Below are positions 9,327-19,930 of a stretch of 31,652 nt of DNA, piece by piece; within the stretch, counting starts at the first letter, position 1; the number at the start of each line of letters is the position of its first letter. Under the pieces are notes generated by a model. That model saw only the letters and a list, made by a program, of their open reading frames with translations, was not told the origin of the DNA and did no database searches. A program made the translations under genes and the position numbers. Origin of the DNA: Guillardia theta CCMP2712 (lineage: Eukaryota; Cryptophyceae; Pyrenomonadales; Geminigeraceae); the NCBI RefSeq assembly GCF_000315625.1, contig NW_005434607.1, positions 366,220-397,871 on the forward strand, read 5' to 3'.

Positions 9327-10588
9327 GGTGTGTCCGGTACGCTACTATCTGTACGTTGTTACTGTAGGTTAAATTCGCGTACAGTAGGAATTTCAAAAAG
9401 TGATTCGGTACGAGCTGTACTATCCGAAAGAACGAATTTCAATTTGTTTCAAAGTTTTCAAATTTTTGATCGAACATACAAAATGATGAGGACCCACTTG
9501 CCATGCTGCGGGACGGCCAAGTTGATGATGGAAGCTACAGCGGTTCCGCCGACGTTGCTGGTGAAGATAGATAGGTGATGTCAGATACATGTTATCATCC
9601 ATTCAGAATCAGGTCCATTTTCTGCAGCATGGATGAAAGCCGCGCATTCACGAGTGCGTAACGAAAAGAATCCAGGTTAAACATGCAACGAGGTTCATGC
9701 TGCATACTACAGGCAAAGGCTTCTTATCGTTTCAACTTTGAAGCACAGGCAAGTCAAAAAGACTGTATGCATCCGATGTGAAGGCTTGTTATTGTCGCGG
9801 TACTGGGCAATTCGCAGCATGCGGCAAGCAAACCTGAATCATGCTCGCACAGAAATCTATATCATGAAGCGACGCTTTGAATGCCGGGCGAGATCCACTC
9901 GCTGTAGATGAATGGAAGCAAGCAAAGACAATCAATGAACACCTCGATGCAATCCGTACTGCAGAGTCAGACATTGGCGGGGATAGGAAAAGTATATTGA
10001 ACAAGCACATTGAAGGTGGGAATACCTTGATTGAATTAGAGAAGTTTTATATCAAGATTCAGCTGCTCTACTAGAAACTCTTTATCAGTAAACTCTTACA
10101 GCTCGGTTTGGAATTTCATCCACTTGCCTTATGACATGGCTTCTGTTGATAGCCTGGTGGAAACTTACGAATGTGTCTTGATCTAAAAATGGTTTGCACC
10201 GCCTTGAATGATCGAGGTTTGAGAAAAGAACGATGGTTGGTTGACGATTAATGAACGAATGAACGATGTATTCATCAGAGAACATTCATCTAACCATCAA
10301 CTTGATCAGGATCGCGGTAAATCGCGGTCGGAAGCGAAGGGCTGATGAGCGGGAAGGATGGGAGAGGGGGCAGGGCGGTGGGCAGGGGGGGGCGGTTTAA
10401 AAACTTGACTTTTAAATTTGACGAACCTACAGTAAGTACTAAACGTTCTTATTTTGCTCGGATTTGAGAAATAGCGATTATCGTACTATCTGTACGTTCA
10501 TCGTTAAAAACGGTTGTAGTGAAATTTAACGGACTGTCCGTAACATTTGTACCAGGGAACGTACAGATAGTTGCGTACCGGACACACC
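9327..10588. mobile_element. TA-flanked terminal-inverted-repeat DNA transposon (Tc1/mariner-like, probably non-autonomous)
   Basis: The left end 9327-9357 begins GGTGTGTCCGGTACGC. The right end 10558-10588 is its inverted copy with one mismatch in 31 bp. Both ends are flanked by the dinucleotide TA (9325-9326 and 10589-10590), the target duplication used by Tc1/mariner-type elements. The element is 1,262 bp, close to the size of a full mariner, but no frame inside is longer than about 75 codons and no DDE transposase motif was recognised. It therefore looks non-autonomous or decayed. The sub-terminal motif ACTATCTGTACGTTC recurs inverted at the right end. Superfamily assignment rests on the TA and the inverted repeats only. 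Confidence 0.75.
9877..10074 (+). CDS. Short unassigned ORF inside the transposon
   Basis: A frame rich in charged helix-forming residues (DEWKQAKTINEHLDAIRT, then ESDIGGDRKSILNKHIEGG) ends with a stop at 10072-10074. It is not a known transposase fragment to my eye. It could be an exon of host origin carried by the element, or chance. There is no clear ATG context; the first codon in frame is not convincing and an upstream intron is possible. Confidence 0.2.
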   Translation: MNAGRDPLAVDEWKQAKTINEHLDAIRTAESDIGGDRKSILNKHIEGGNTLIELEKFYIKIQLLY

Positions 10589-10865
10589 TAGTATGCCCTT
10601 CTGACCGACGAACTAGCTAGGTGGCCAGGCCAGTTTTCGATCAGACGACACCCCTGTAGTCTGTAGGATGGAGAGCCGACCTAGTTCTTGTCTTGATGTT
10701 GTTGGAGCCTTACATGAGCACTACCAAATGATGTCAGTCAGCAATCACTTCAATAATCACATGTCGTAAACATGATCAGGTGGATAGAGATGGAGAGAGA
10801 GATGAAGGGAGGTGGCCTGAGAGATGGGGGAGAGGCAGGGGGAGAGGGAGAGATGGATGAAGGAA

Positions 10866-10866
<1 letters not shown>

Positions 10867-10902
<36 letters not shown>

Positions 10903-10903
10903 A
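10867..10903. repeat. (CAGG)n tetranucleotide repeat
   Basis: About nine CAGG units, preceded by GAGA/GATGG-rich degenerate repeats at 10785-10865. It lies just beyond the 3' side of the minus-strand orphan exons. Confidence 0.95.
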
Positions 10904-10954
10904 TAGACAGGCATGAGCGATTGGAAATGCAGCGGCGGCTTCCAACCGAAGTTG

Positions 10955-11201
10955 AGGACTGAGGGACAGGAGTAGAAAGGGGTATTAGTGGGCGCATACA
11001 GACAATTTGCTCGAAATCAGTCCAATGCACACACTTGAACAGCTTGAGAATTTCCATTGTTGATGCATATTTTTCTGTTTTGGTTTTCTCATGACAAGGA
11101 GTCACCCGCGTGAGATCAAATGTGTTTGTCACTGATTTGTTTGGATTGGTGAATTGGAATTGATCATCACTTTCAGAAGCAGCAAACTTTTCATCATTCA
11201 T
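10955..11201 (-). CDS. Possible orphan exon (MNDEKFAASESDDQ...)
   Basis: A minus-strand frame opens at ATG 11201, five bases after the TAA ending the neighbouring frame, and reads through about 80 residues of mixed, protein-like composition (FDLTRVTPCHEKTKTEKY, MEILKLFKCVHWTDFEQIV). Further on it runs into the CAGG repeat, which it cannot plausibly encode, so the true end or donor lies before about 10955. It may be a separate gene or a downstream exon of the gene at 11205-12256. No family is recognised. Confidence 0.25.
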
Positions 11202-11204
11202 GTT

Positions 11205-12256
11205 TTATGAAGCATAGATTATGGAGGCAAGATAGTTTTTTAGCAAGAATTTGTGGTGAAAAGAAGGTGAGCCTTGCAAATTCCACTGGTCTGCATAGGC
11301 GCTCCTTGCCTTTGCCTCCGTTAGATTCTTGTAATCCTGCAGTATCCCGCACAATGGAGAAGATACCATGTAGTAGAAGATGCTAGAGCTGGCCACATTG
11401 AAGTTAGGCTGTGCGTATTCATAGATGTACACGTTCTTCCTTGCAAGATTCCCTGTCAGTATATCGATCTCATACTTCAGCAGCTTGCTGTCATTGTCTG
11501 TCTTGGGTGTGAACTTGGGAATATAGTCCTTCTCCTGGTCCTCCTGATCATTCGTCTCTTCAAGATTGATACCTGTGTTGTCGTTCTGCTCTCCCTCCTC
11601 CTCTTTTCTGAGCTTATTGGGCACGATCCTCCATCGGAATGAGCCTAGGGGTAGGCAATCGGGAAATCGGGCACCACATCCCCGCTTGCAAGCTTCCTAA
11701 AGTATACGGGCACGAAGCCACATGTGAACACGCATCTTATTGCGCAGAGAAGGAAGGGGAAGTAATGCATATTCAGAAAGTCTTTGAAATCTTTGTTGCA
11801 TTCCCTGCCCTTGATTCTGCATTTAATATCCCTGCAGAGGCACATGCTTGGGAGTGTGGAGAAGCAGAACTGTATTGTTGGCTCATACATGCTGAGCTCT
11901 AAAAGCGCCCAGTACGACTCATCCTCATCGTATTTCCTCAACTTGCTCCTTGCAAGGAGAGCCTCGTTCTACAGCTTCTGTCTCTTTAAACGGGCACTCA
12001 TCCTCAGGCTTTATTCAAAACTCTACTGCAATGTTTCTGATTTAATGATACAACACTAAAAAGCAGTTGAAATACCATCCTTGTATTGATCTTGATAATT
12101 CCCTTTGTCATCCTTCTTCTCGTCCTCACCCATTGGGAGTGCCGTGTTTAGGCTCCGTTTCATCTGCACGATCCCGATCTCCTCTGCGATGTAGAGGACT
12201 CGGGAGGAGTGCAAAGATGATGACCGCTGCTTCGTGCCATACTCTCGCCTTGCCAT
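11205..12256 (-). CDS. AT-rich orphan gene, three candidate exons
   Basis: Three open stretches lie in a row on the minus strand. The first runs from ATG 12256 to about 12076 (MARREYGTKQRSSSLHSS..., then MGEDEKKDDKGNYQDQYKD). The second is about 11985-11745 (SKLRKYDEDESYWALLELSM..., with several Cys and a hydrophobic FPFLLCAIRCVF). The third is about 11637-11205 (RWRIVPNKLRKEEEGEQND..., then Ile/Tyr-rich sequence ending YLASIIYAS and TAA). The join between the second and third exons works in phase with a donor in FTC|GT... and acceptor CCCCTAG. The join between the first and second could not be resolved. Codons are clearly AT-richer than in neighbouring genes. No domain is recognised, and an origin by transfer or from a mobile element is possible but unproven. 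Confidence 0.45.
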
Positions 12257-12389
12257 GTTGCAAGTTGAGCACCATGCCGGTTCCCAATGTGAGTATGAAG
12301 TATATTATGCGGCTACTATGATGAACGATGAGTCACTAGTAGGAAGAATCTCCTACGCTGCATCGATTCAACGTCAGTTCAACGGTTCC

Positions 12390-12497
12390 AGGTCAAGTCC
12401 CGGTCGGAGTCCCGGCCCCCGGCCGGGTCCGATCACGGACCGGCCCGGCCAGGCCCGGCCCGGCCCCGGGCCCGGAAGTCGTGGCAGTCGGACTTGA
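12390..12497. repeat. GC-rich imperfect inverted repeat
   Basis: The segment begins CAAGTCCCGGTCGGAGTCC and ends with a related inverted sequence (...GGCAGTCGGACTTG). In between it is nearly all C and G (CCCGGCC units), so it can fold into a long hairpin. Similar CCGGGCC-rich patches occur at 8530-8665, 18950-19210 and 23680-23830. Confidence 0.6.
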
Positions 12498-12499
12498 AA

Positions 12500-13600
12500 A
12501 AAAAGAAACAGCAGCACCTCCTAGTCAAGAGCCGCCGAGACTACCCGGCGGCGTGACTGCCCCTTTCTTGATGGCACGGTCCGGCCACCATATCTCAGGT
12601 GCTAAAAAAACCAGCAGGTCAACGTCCCTACGCTGCTGTTAGGTCATCTGATGAAGTGGCCCTCTCAATAATACTACACGTGCTTCACTACTTAGATTAA
12701 ATCCACGGTAGTGTGGCCATGGTCAATGAGCGATGGCTGGCGGGACGGTACCACCCCCGGTAGCCTCCCGGAGTCCTACAGTACCCCCTCCCGTCGGACC
12801 GAGTCCGGGAAGGCTAGATCAAGATCTTTATTTGTTTTATTTGTTCCTGCCGGCGGTCAGTGTGGTGGGGGATGAGGGGGTGGTGCACTTGAAGTACCGG
12901 TTACTGCTAGTTATCGCCAGATAGTTGAACTTGATTAGGTAGGGGTAGCCCGGGGGGTATCGGCTGAGTGACCGTGGCAACTTCTGTCACCTTGAGAACT
13001 TTGAGGGGCCCCTGGGTGGGGTAGTCGAAAGGTACAAGAGATCCCGAAAGGTAGGGTGGGTAGTGATACTATGACACGGTACCGCTCGTCAGGTCCCCCC
13101 GGGGGGTTGCCAGGAGTAAGGGGGTGGGTGAAATGGCAGGTGTACTTCTGATCAAGCCCGGGACTCGACCGAGGGGGGCGCCAAGAGGTTTGTCTGGGGT
13201 AGGGTGGGTACTAAAAACGGGAGTAGGGTAGTGCTTGTTGGTCATAAGCTGAACCCAGTAGAAATTGCTTGAAAACAGGGGTAGCATCCTTAACCCACTG
13301 CCGAGGTACGGTACGGATTGGCCATGATGGCAGGGTGAGTTGTGAGCAAACTTCGGAGGGTGGGGGTGGGGTGCGGTTGGGTGGACTGGGGTGGTCCAGT
13401 GGGGTGGGACCTAACAGTACCGACACTAGGGTCACGGGACTCGGACACCTGGGACACCCACCGTCCCATTTTTGATGGGTAGGCTCGTGAAGTACCCGGT
13501 CCTTTATGATGAATTCAAGGGTATACCAGGGGTAGGGGAACAAACGATCGGGGGGTAGTGACACGGTAAGCCGGGTCCCACATGCAAGCCCAAGATGAGC
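12500..13600. repeat. Gene-free GGGTGGGG/GTACC-rich interspersed repeat
   Basis: No credible exon was found on either strand. The sequence is dominated by GGGTGGGTA, GGGGTAGGG and CGGTACC-like motifs with runs of four to six G. The same flavour, often as CCCCACCC, reappears at 18740-18870, 19430-19460, 19590-19620 and 25320-25830. Short frames here are shadows of this composition. Boundaries are not defined because no terminal repeats or target duplication were seen. Confidence 0.5.
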
Positions 13601-14252
13601 GGGATGGGGTGGAGGAGGAGATGGTACTAGTGCAGGACTTGAAGAGGAAGAGGCGACAGCGAGGAGGAGAGGTATTATGCCATCCTGAAGGAGCCTCGGA
13701 GAATGCTCGGAGGAGGCTCGGAGAAGCAGGGTGGTAGTTTGAGCCCGAGGGCTCGCAGGCAGGTCCTGGGGGAGGATCAGGAAGCAGTCTGGATGAAGAA
13801 ATGAATGGCTGGTTCCTTGGAATAGAACGAGAGGAGAAAGATTTGAACTGTTGACGATGCCCTTGGTAACAAGAACAAGTCAAAAATGTATGAGAGGGAA
13901 AACTTAAGATAAGACAGGGACCAGACAGTACAGAATATCTCGCAAACAATGCACATATGACTGACCGATGGGCAACAAGTCTAGAAGGAGCAGAGTGTAC
14001 TGAGGGAACGGTCATGTTGAATCGATATTCTGCGATAGTGTCAGATAGGATCAAGGTTCACATAGAACGGATCGAGATGGGCAACCTAGATTTGTCTTGC
14101 TTGCTCGGATTCATCTTGATTGATTTTTATCAACAGTTGCAAAGATATGAGCTGGGAAGATGTGCAAGTTCGTATTCATTCAAATCATCTCAGCGTGAAA
14201 AGCTTCTGCTGACCCGGAGAGCTTGAGCGCGTCTTGGTCATCGTCGTAAACG
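13601..14252. other. Upstream region of the Ser-rich orphan gene; no gene seen
   Basis: The segment contains GA-rich DNA (13600-13760) and unremarkable sequence. Open frames on both strands (for example 13957-14226 plus, 13515-14054 minus) show no splice-supported continuation and no domain. The promoter of the gene starting at 14253 should be here; no TATA box was identified. Confidence 0.5.
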
Positions 14253-15664
14253 ATGTCTGAACGTTTGGTTAGACCGCATACAGCCAGTGCGATCTCAGCT
14301 AGGAAGAGGAAGAAGTTCATGCATGACCTGCAGATGCTGGGGGTTCAAGTACCTGGTGCGAGGAAGGGTCAAAGTTCGAGCATGGTGCACCACGTCCCTC
14401 TATCCTCGGACTTGAAACGGAACGATGCCAAGCTGATCAAGATCCTGACACACCAGGACGACGAGAGCTATGGGAACGTCAAGAGCCCGGCCAATGTATC
14501 GAACCTCAAGGACTTCGTCAAGGTCATGGCAGACGATGTGAGCGGCTCGAAGCTCTTGTCGGGCGATGGAGCTGATCTCCATGCAGGCGAAGAAGATGCA
14601 CCGTCAGATGGAAGAGAGATCGCTGCAGGCGAGTGACTGGGGGAACCTCACAGACGAGAAGTACAGGTTTCTCCAGGTCGTGATGGACATGTGCACTGTT
14701 ACTCTCATCTAAACGCTCAAGTAGGAGCAATCGCGCCTTCTCGGCCGCATTGACAGCGAATCGCAATCGAGCGAGAGTTTGTTTGATCCCGGAGAAAATG
14801 ACTTGACAGAGGCCTCCAATTCATCCATGTGAGCTCGGTGATACGTTGCTTGTTCTTCCCTGATGTTTGTTTGTCAGGTCAAGGCAAGACAGGATTGACA
14901 CGACAGTTCTGGAGTATGTAAAGAGAGACCAAAAGCTGACCAAATTCCGAAACATGCACTCCTCCATGCAGGTACAACAAAATATGATTGAATGCTGCAG
15001 TGGCAAGGAGTGACCTTGAGCCAGGATCTCTTTGAGAATCCATACTCTTCAAAGATTCCTGTGGAGTTGGAATCATTGCGAACAAGGTTGACAAGATTGG
15101 AATCGCAAATTCCTTGTGATGAAGGTTGAATCCGCAAATGTCGTGTTGTGCCTGACAGTCTAGTAGATGCGCCGCTCATCAACTTTTCCCTGAATGACTT
15201 GCTGAAGCAACAGCAGAAAGAAAAGGAAAAGAAGCACATGCTGTCTTTGTCGGCGGTGAAAAGCAAGGTGAAATACTCGTTACAACCGCGTCTTGTTGCT
15301 CCACTTACTGGTTTTGACTCTGTAGGACTCCAATGGCGAGCACAATTCGGCTATACATATCAAGTTTAAATCTACAGTAGAGCAGCTGATCGAGGATTAC
15401 AACTTGAGCAAGTCGGGACCAAAGCCCAGGATCTTGACAGTGCTGGACAAGGCGCGTGATGCATTGCAGAGGATTAACGATGAAAGGAGCGAGATCGGGA
15501 GGAAGGAAGGAAATCGAATCTCGATCTCAAGCGTCAGCAGCTCAGCCTCTTCCTCTGAACGATCTACTGCAACTTCTTCGTACAGCAGCTCTTCGAGTAT
15601 CAGTTACGATCTGTTACGACGCCCCTTCTCTGACTATGCGCTGAGTCGAGGGAACAGCTCCTAG
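14253..15664 (+). CDS. Ser-rich orphan protein, 384 residues, seven exons
   Basis: Exons 14253-14537, 14572-14676, 14725-14828, 14878-14971, 15001-15124, 15164-15267 and 15326-15664 join with matching phases from ATG 14253 to TAG 15662-15664. Introns are very short: 34, 48, 49, 29, 39 and 58 nt. The N-terminus is basic (SARKRKKFMHDLQMLG). The middle is helical and charged (KKMHRQMEERSLQ, LEYVKRDQKLTKFRN, LRTRLTRLESQI, LLKQQQKEKEKKHM) and could form short coiled coils. The tail is a Ser-rich low-complexity run (ISSVSSSASSSERS, SSYSSSSS). No signal peptide or membrane span is seen. No family is recognised. The gene faces the PDZ/WW gene, with only about 180 bp between the two stops. Confidence 0.7.
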
Positions 15665-15844
15665 TGCTGCTCTCAACGCTCTATCAGCTCACGCCTCGTT
15701 GCAGCAGCCCATTACTCGTGTAAATTCTTCCTGTATTATTGTGTTCAACGCATGTAAAGAGAATGATGGAATAAAGTAAGTCAAGCCCTACATCTGAATG
15801 CATCTAAAGAGATTGATACGAGGTAATTCAAGTTCTACATCACG

Positions 15845-18231
15845 TTATCTTGAGACCTGCTCTGCTCTCACCTCACCCTTGCGACTCGTGGGATTTGCCC
15901 AGCAGAAGCTTCTCAGTGCATGGTTCACATAGAAAACTTTGCCTGTGTCGTGATCAACTTCCTTCTGCCACCCCTCGGGGAGGGTCAGAGATTCGTTGGA
16001 GCCCGACGATCCCGCTGGGCTTGACTTCAACCCAGGGGACGAGTCTCCTGTCAGTCAAGTCGCAGTCATTCCCAACCCTGCCCAACATGCTCGCTCCCCA
16101 CCTGCATGATCTAAGTGCGGACTCTCCGTTGTAGCGGATGCCTTGTCATCGTGCGCAGGCGCTGCGTTGGAGCCGCCGTGCAGCTTCGCTCGCACAAGTT
16201 GAATCTCAAACGTTTTCTGGGGGCTGCCGAAAGAGTCTGACCTTGACAACTTCAACGTCACGTTGGTCCCCTCCGGGCCTTTGATCTCTTCTACAATCTG
16301 TTTGGGGGTTTGGAACTGCACGTTCTTGCCGTTGACAGCAATCAGAGTGTCTCCTATCATCATCAGCCCGTCCTCCAGCGCCTTCCCGGCAGGTCCTGCG
16401 GGATGAATGTCGGTGATGATGTACCTGTTGGAAGCTGGGTCCGTGTGAAACGACATGCCTATTCCAGCCGTGCTAGAGTTTGACGCTCTTGGTTGCAACG
16501 TCTTGGAATCGTTTTCGTTCACAGGCAGCTTGAGCTTTGGGATGTGAACAGGGAACTTCTTTCCGAGGATGGCGTCATTCTCGATGGGCAACGCCTTGAT
16601 CAATCCTCCATGTTGTTGACTTTCGTTGTTTGACACGTATATCGGAGAGCTGTTCTGTACCTTCCATTCAACTTTCCCATTCGAATCGTGTTGCTCGCTG
16701 CCTTTCGCTTGAGGAGAAGCAGTGCCGCTGGACCCGACCTCGTGATGAATCCCCTCGTGCTCCAAGATCTGCAAGTCTGCTATCCTGGATTCCGACGACC
16801 CTTGGCTCTCATGAGCTCCCGTCGCTCTCTTCCCGACATGCGCCCTATCATCTGAGTCCACCAACATCTTCAACTCGATGATCTGATGGGTCAGCCTCTC
16901 ATTTTCCTTCCTCATGCTCTCTGTCTTCACAAACGCCTCCTTGAGCTCACGGTTTTCTTCTACAAGCGCCTTGAACTCTCCCTCCTGATCAATCCGCTTT
17001 CGCCTCTCGTCTTCCAACGACAATCGAATCTTCTCAAGGTCAATCCTATGTTTGCTTTCAACCAGCTCATTCTTCTGTATCAATGAATCTCTCTCCATCT
17101 TCATATCGTCTCTTTCTTGTACAGCCAAATTGTATTGTTCCATGAGCTGGTTCCGTTCCTCGTGAAACAAAACTTGCATTTCGTTTATCTTTTGTTCATA
17201 TGCATTCACCAGCACACTGTCGTTGGTGTGTTGTTTCTTTTGAGAATTCAATTCAAACTGCAGTTCGTTAATCTTGTTCCGATAATCTTCAATCTCTGCC
17301 CTCAGACTTTTCACAAGCTCTTCAAGTATGTACTTTCGATCTCGGAAAGCTTTTGCCTCCTTCTCCCTCTTGCGATTACATTCAACAAGTCTGGTATGGA
17401 CGTCATGCAGAGAATCTCCATCGTTGAGAATCAGGTTTTGATCTCTTTCGTGCGATGAGTTCGAAGACTGGTACGGTATATCTGACCTATAACTTGGCAA
17501 CTTTCTCTCAAAGCTGAAGTTCGCATGTTCTCGGGGAGATCTTTTGGCAGGGCTAGTTTCCAGATACTGAAACTTAGGAGAAAGCATTGCACTCCTCGAC
17601 GTGCTCTGAGACAGGAGGCGCTCGTAGCTCGTTCGGCTCTGAGGAGACTTCCAGGCTTCAGGCCTCTGATCCCTCGCAGAAGGCGGACTAGGCGTGAAAG
17701 TGCCCTGGCGATCTTGGTAAGGAGTGTTAGAGAGCCGGTCGGGGTAGTACGCCATGCTGCGCATGAGGGAGATGGAGAACTTCTGTGGTTTCTTGCGGTC
17801 ATGACTTCTATCAAACGTGAGGTGCACTGTCGTTCCGTGGGGGCCGGGGAGCTGCGGTTGCTCGTGAGGAGGGGTTGTTTCGCTCAGCGCCAGGTCGAAC
17901 TCATTGATTGCACAAAGGCGATCCCCGGGGTAGATCAAACTGCTGGCAAAGGCTGGACCATCAGGGAGAACCTCTTTCACGACCAGGTAGTGAGAGTCCT
18001 CCTCCCTCGAGAAGATGATTCCAACCCCCCCCAGACGCCCGGCATTGTCTGTACATGAAGAACCAAGTCAGGGGATTGGACATGCTGGAAAAAGGGCTCT
18101 AGAGGAATTGAACAGGTATTACCTATGTTGTAATTCTTGCTGTAGTTCCAGTTGCTTCCGATCATTCTTGATTCAGCTGATGCATTCTCGATGAAAGGTG
18201 GGAAGCAGTTCCTTGTCAGCCTTCTCAGCAT
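15845..18231 (-). CDS. PDZ - coiled coil - PDZ - WW scaffold protein
   Basis: Three exons: 18123-18231, 16102-18048 and 15845-16047. The joins are phase-consistent (G|AC giving NYNIDNAGRLGG, and AG|GA giving HAGDSSPG). The product is about 750 residues. PDZ 1 (about 36-125) carries the carboxylate-binding-loop-like GRLGGVGIIF and ends in the KFSISLMRS strand. A Ser/Pro/Arg-rich linker follows, then a long coiled coil (about 250-435; NELQFELNSQKKQ, ERDDMKMERDSLIQKN). PDZ 2 (about 565-665) shows GIGMSFHTDP, GPAGKALEDGLMMIGD and the VNGKN turn. A C-terminal WW domain (LPEGWQKEVDHDTGKVFYVN...FCWANPT) retains both Trp and the final Pro. PDZ domains bind C-terminal peptides and WW domains bind Pro-rich ligands, so a cytosolic or cortical adaptor role is inferred. 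The start could be ATG 18231 or ATG 18165; an upstream exon is possible. Confidence 0.85.
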
Positions 18232-18239
18232 CTTTGATC

Positions 18240-19925
18240 AGAGCCTTGCACGCATGGATGCAAGTCGCTACAGAACATGTTTGCAGAGAATTTTGTAGAG
18301 AACATGGCTGCTGGCTGTTGAATGGAGGACAAGGAGAGAGGGGATGTGCGGTGTGACATGCTTGTGAAGTATCCCAACATAATCCAACATCGCTCAACAT
18401 CGAGAGAAGCCATGCTTCAGGAAGAGAAATGGCCTCGGCAAGAGAAGTCTCAACAGAGCATGCACCGATGAAAATGGCACATCACAAAGACATTCAGTTC
18501 GAGGAGGAAGGAACGAAACATTAGTGATGGGAGGGAATGAGTGTGGATAGCGTGGCTGAGCCCAAGTAAAGATAAGAATGTGAAGGATGGACCACCTTGC
18601 TTGCTGCATGCATGCCCTCTTCTCTGTAACTTTCCATCGCTAACCCTCCCTTTCCTTCATCTTCCTACATTCGTTCCCTACTGAATGCGGCATGTGCCTG
18701 TAGCTGTCATGCAAATTAGCAGCGCCATGCCTGATTCAAAAAAAGGCCTGGACCCCCACCCCAGCCTTATATCAACCACGGAGCCACCCCTACTAGCCTA
18801 GGGTTACAGATCACCACCCACCCCTCCTTGTATTGTGTAAGGGTGGGGTAGACTATTCACTGAAGTCAGTCAAGTACCGTACCCGGTGACCGGTACGATC
18901 ACCATGATGACCCCTACCGGGCCATATTTCGGACCTTCCATCAACTGGCAGGAGTCGGACGGCCCTCCCCCCGGCCGCGCCCGGTGTCTCTCCCCCGGGC
19001 CCGGCCACTGAGCTACTATTAAGAGATCCGAGGCCCGGAGCCGGCCGCGGCCCGGTGACGGTGACTCTGTGATCCGTACTGTCGCTCCCGGGTCGCACCC
19101 TCCGCGGCGCACCCAGTCGCTCGGATGCCAGCGCGGCACGCGGCGCCGCCGGGCCCGGCTGAGGAACATGCCCAGTGCCGCAGTCACGCCCCGCGGCTGC
19201 GGGCTCGACTGACTGGGCCTACGGTAAAATGCTTTTTATGCTGTACCTTGTTTTGCTTGCAATCAAGAATATTGGTAATGTTTTGGGGAAATATGAGTAC
19301 TTAAATTGAATTGAGTATTTATTTTGTACCATATTTGTAACTCAAATGCTTACTTCTATTGATATTAAAACTCTTTTAGAATCAATCATTCTACGCCCCG
19401 GCGGGCGAAAGGGGGAAAGCTGGGGTATATTTTGAGGGTGGGGTATACTACCCCACCATACATTTTTCATTGTAATTCCCATAGAAAATGGGGGTGTAAT
19501 GGCGGAACCCTTAGGGGGTCAACGAGACGTGTACCCTTCCTTTGGCATTCTGATGAGCTAGGGAAGACATGGGTACTGGACAGTACACAGAGGGGGTGGG
19601 GATACCATTGTTTATTTCCTCCTTTCCCCGGATCCATGTCCCCGTAGCGAACAACAAGGAGCAAGTGAGATGGATTGAGGAGCGAGGGGAGCGAGGCAAA
19701 GGACGATGAACGAGCTAGATGATGAGGAGTCAAGAGACATGGAAGGACGCCGTTGGCATGGCGAGGATGCGGATGACGTGTTTCAATGTTCGCCGATGAC
19801 TCACCTGTCCTGCCAGACCTGGAATCCGCCTCTATGCCATTCTCTGCGTGAGACCTGCAACAGCTCTCAGGGTAGGGATCGTTAGACCCTCTCACATGCT
19901 TGATTCTGACCCGTGGTCCTCTCCA
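18240..19925. other. Gene-free stretch with repeat patches
   Basis: 18240-18700 is ordinary upstream sequence of the PDZ/WW gene. 18735-18870 holds CCCACCCC-type repeat. 18950-19210 is strongly GC-rich (CCGGGCCCGGCC types). 19215-19390 is AT-rich without an ORF. 19430-19620 holds more of the G/C-run family, including TACTACCCCACCATACAT at 19447-19464, which recurs exactly at 25450-25467. 19660-19925 is unremarkable upstream sequence of the PH-FYVE gene. No exon is supported on either strand. Confidence 0.5.
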
Positions 19926-19930
19926 GTGTC

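Noticed and set aside
8859-9578. 239-codon plus-strand open frame
   Set aside because: It crosses the left end of the transposon at 9327 without change in character, has no recognisable domain and no splice-supported neighbours.
13515-14054. 179-codon minus-strand frame and an 89-codon plus-strand frame at 13957-14226
   Set aside because: Neither shows domain, splice-site support or convincing composition; the plus frame lies in the probable 5' leader of the gene at 14253.
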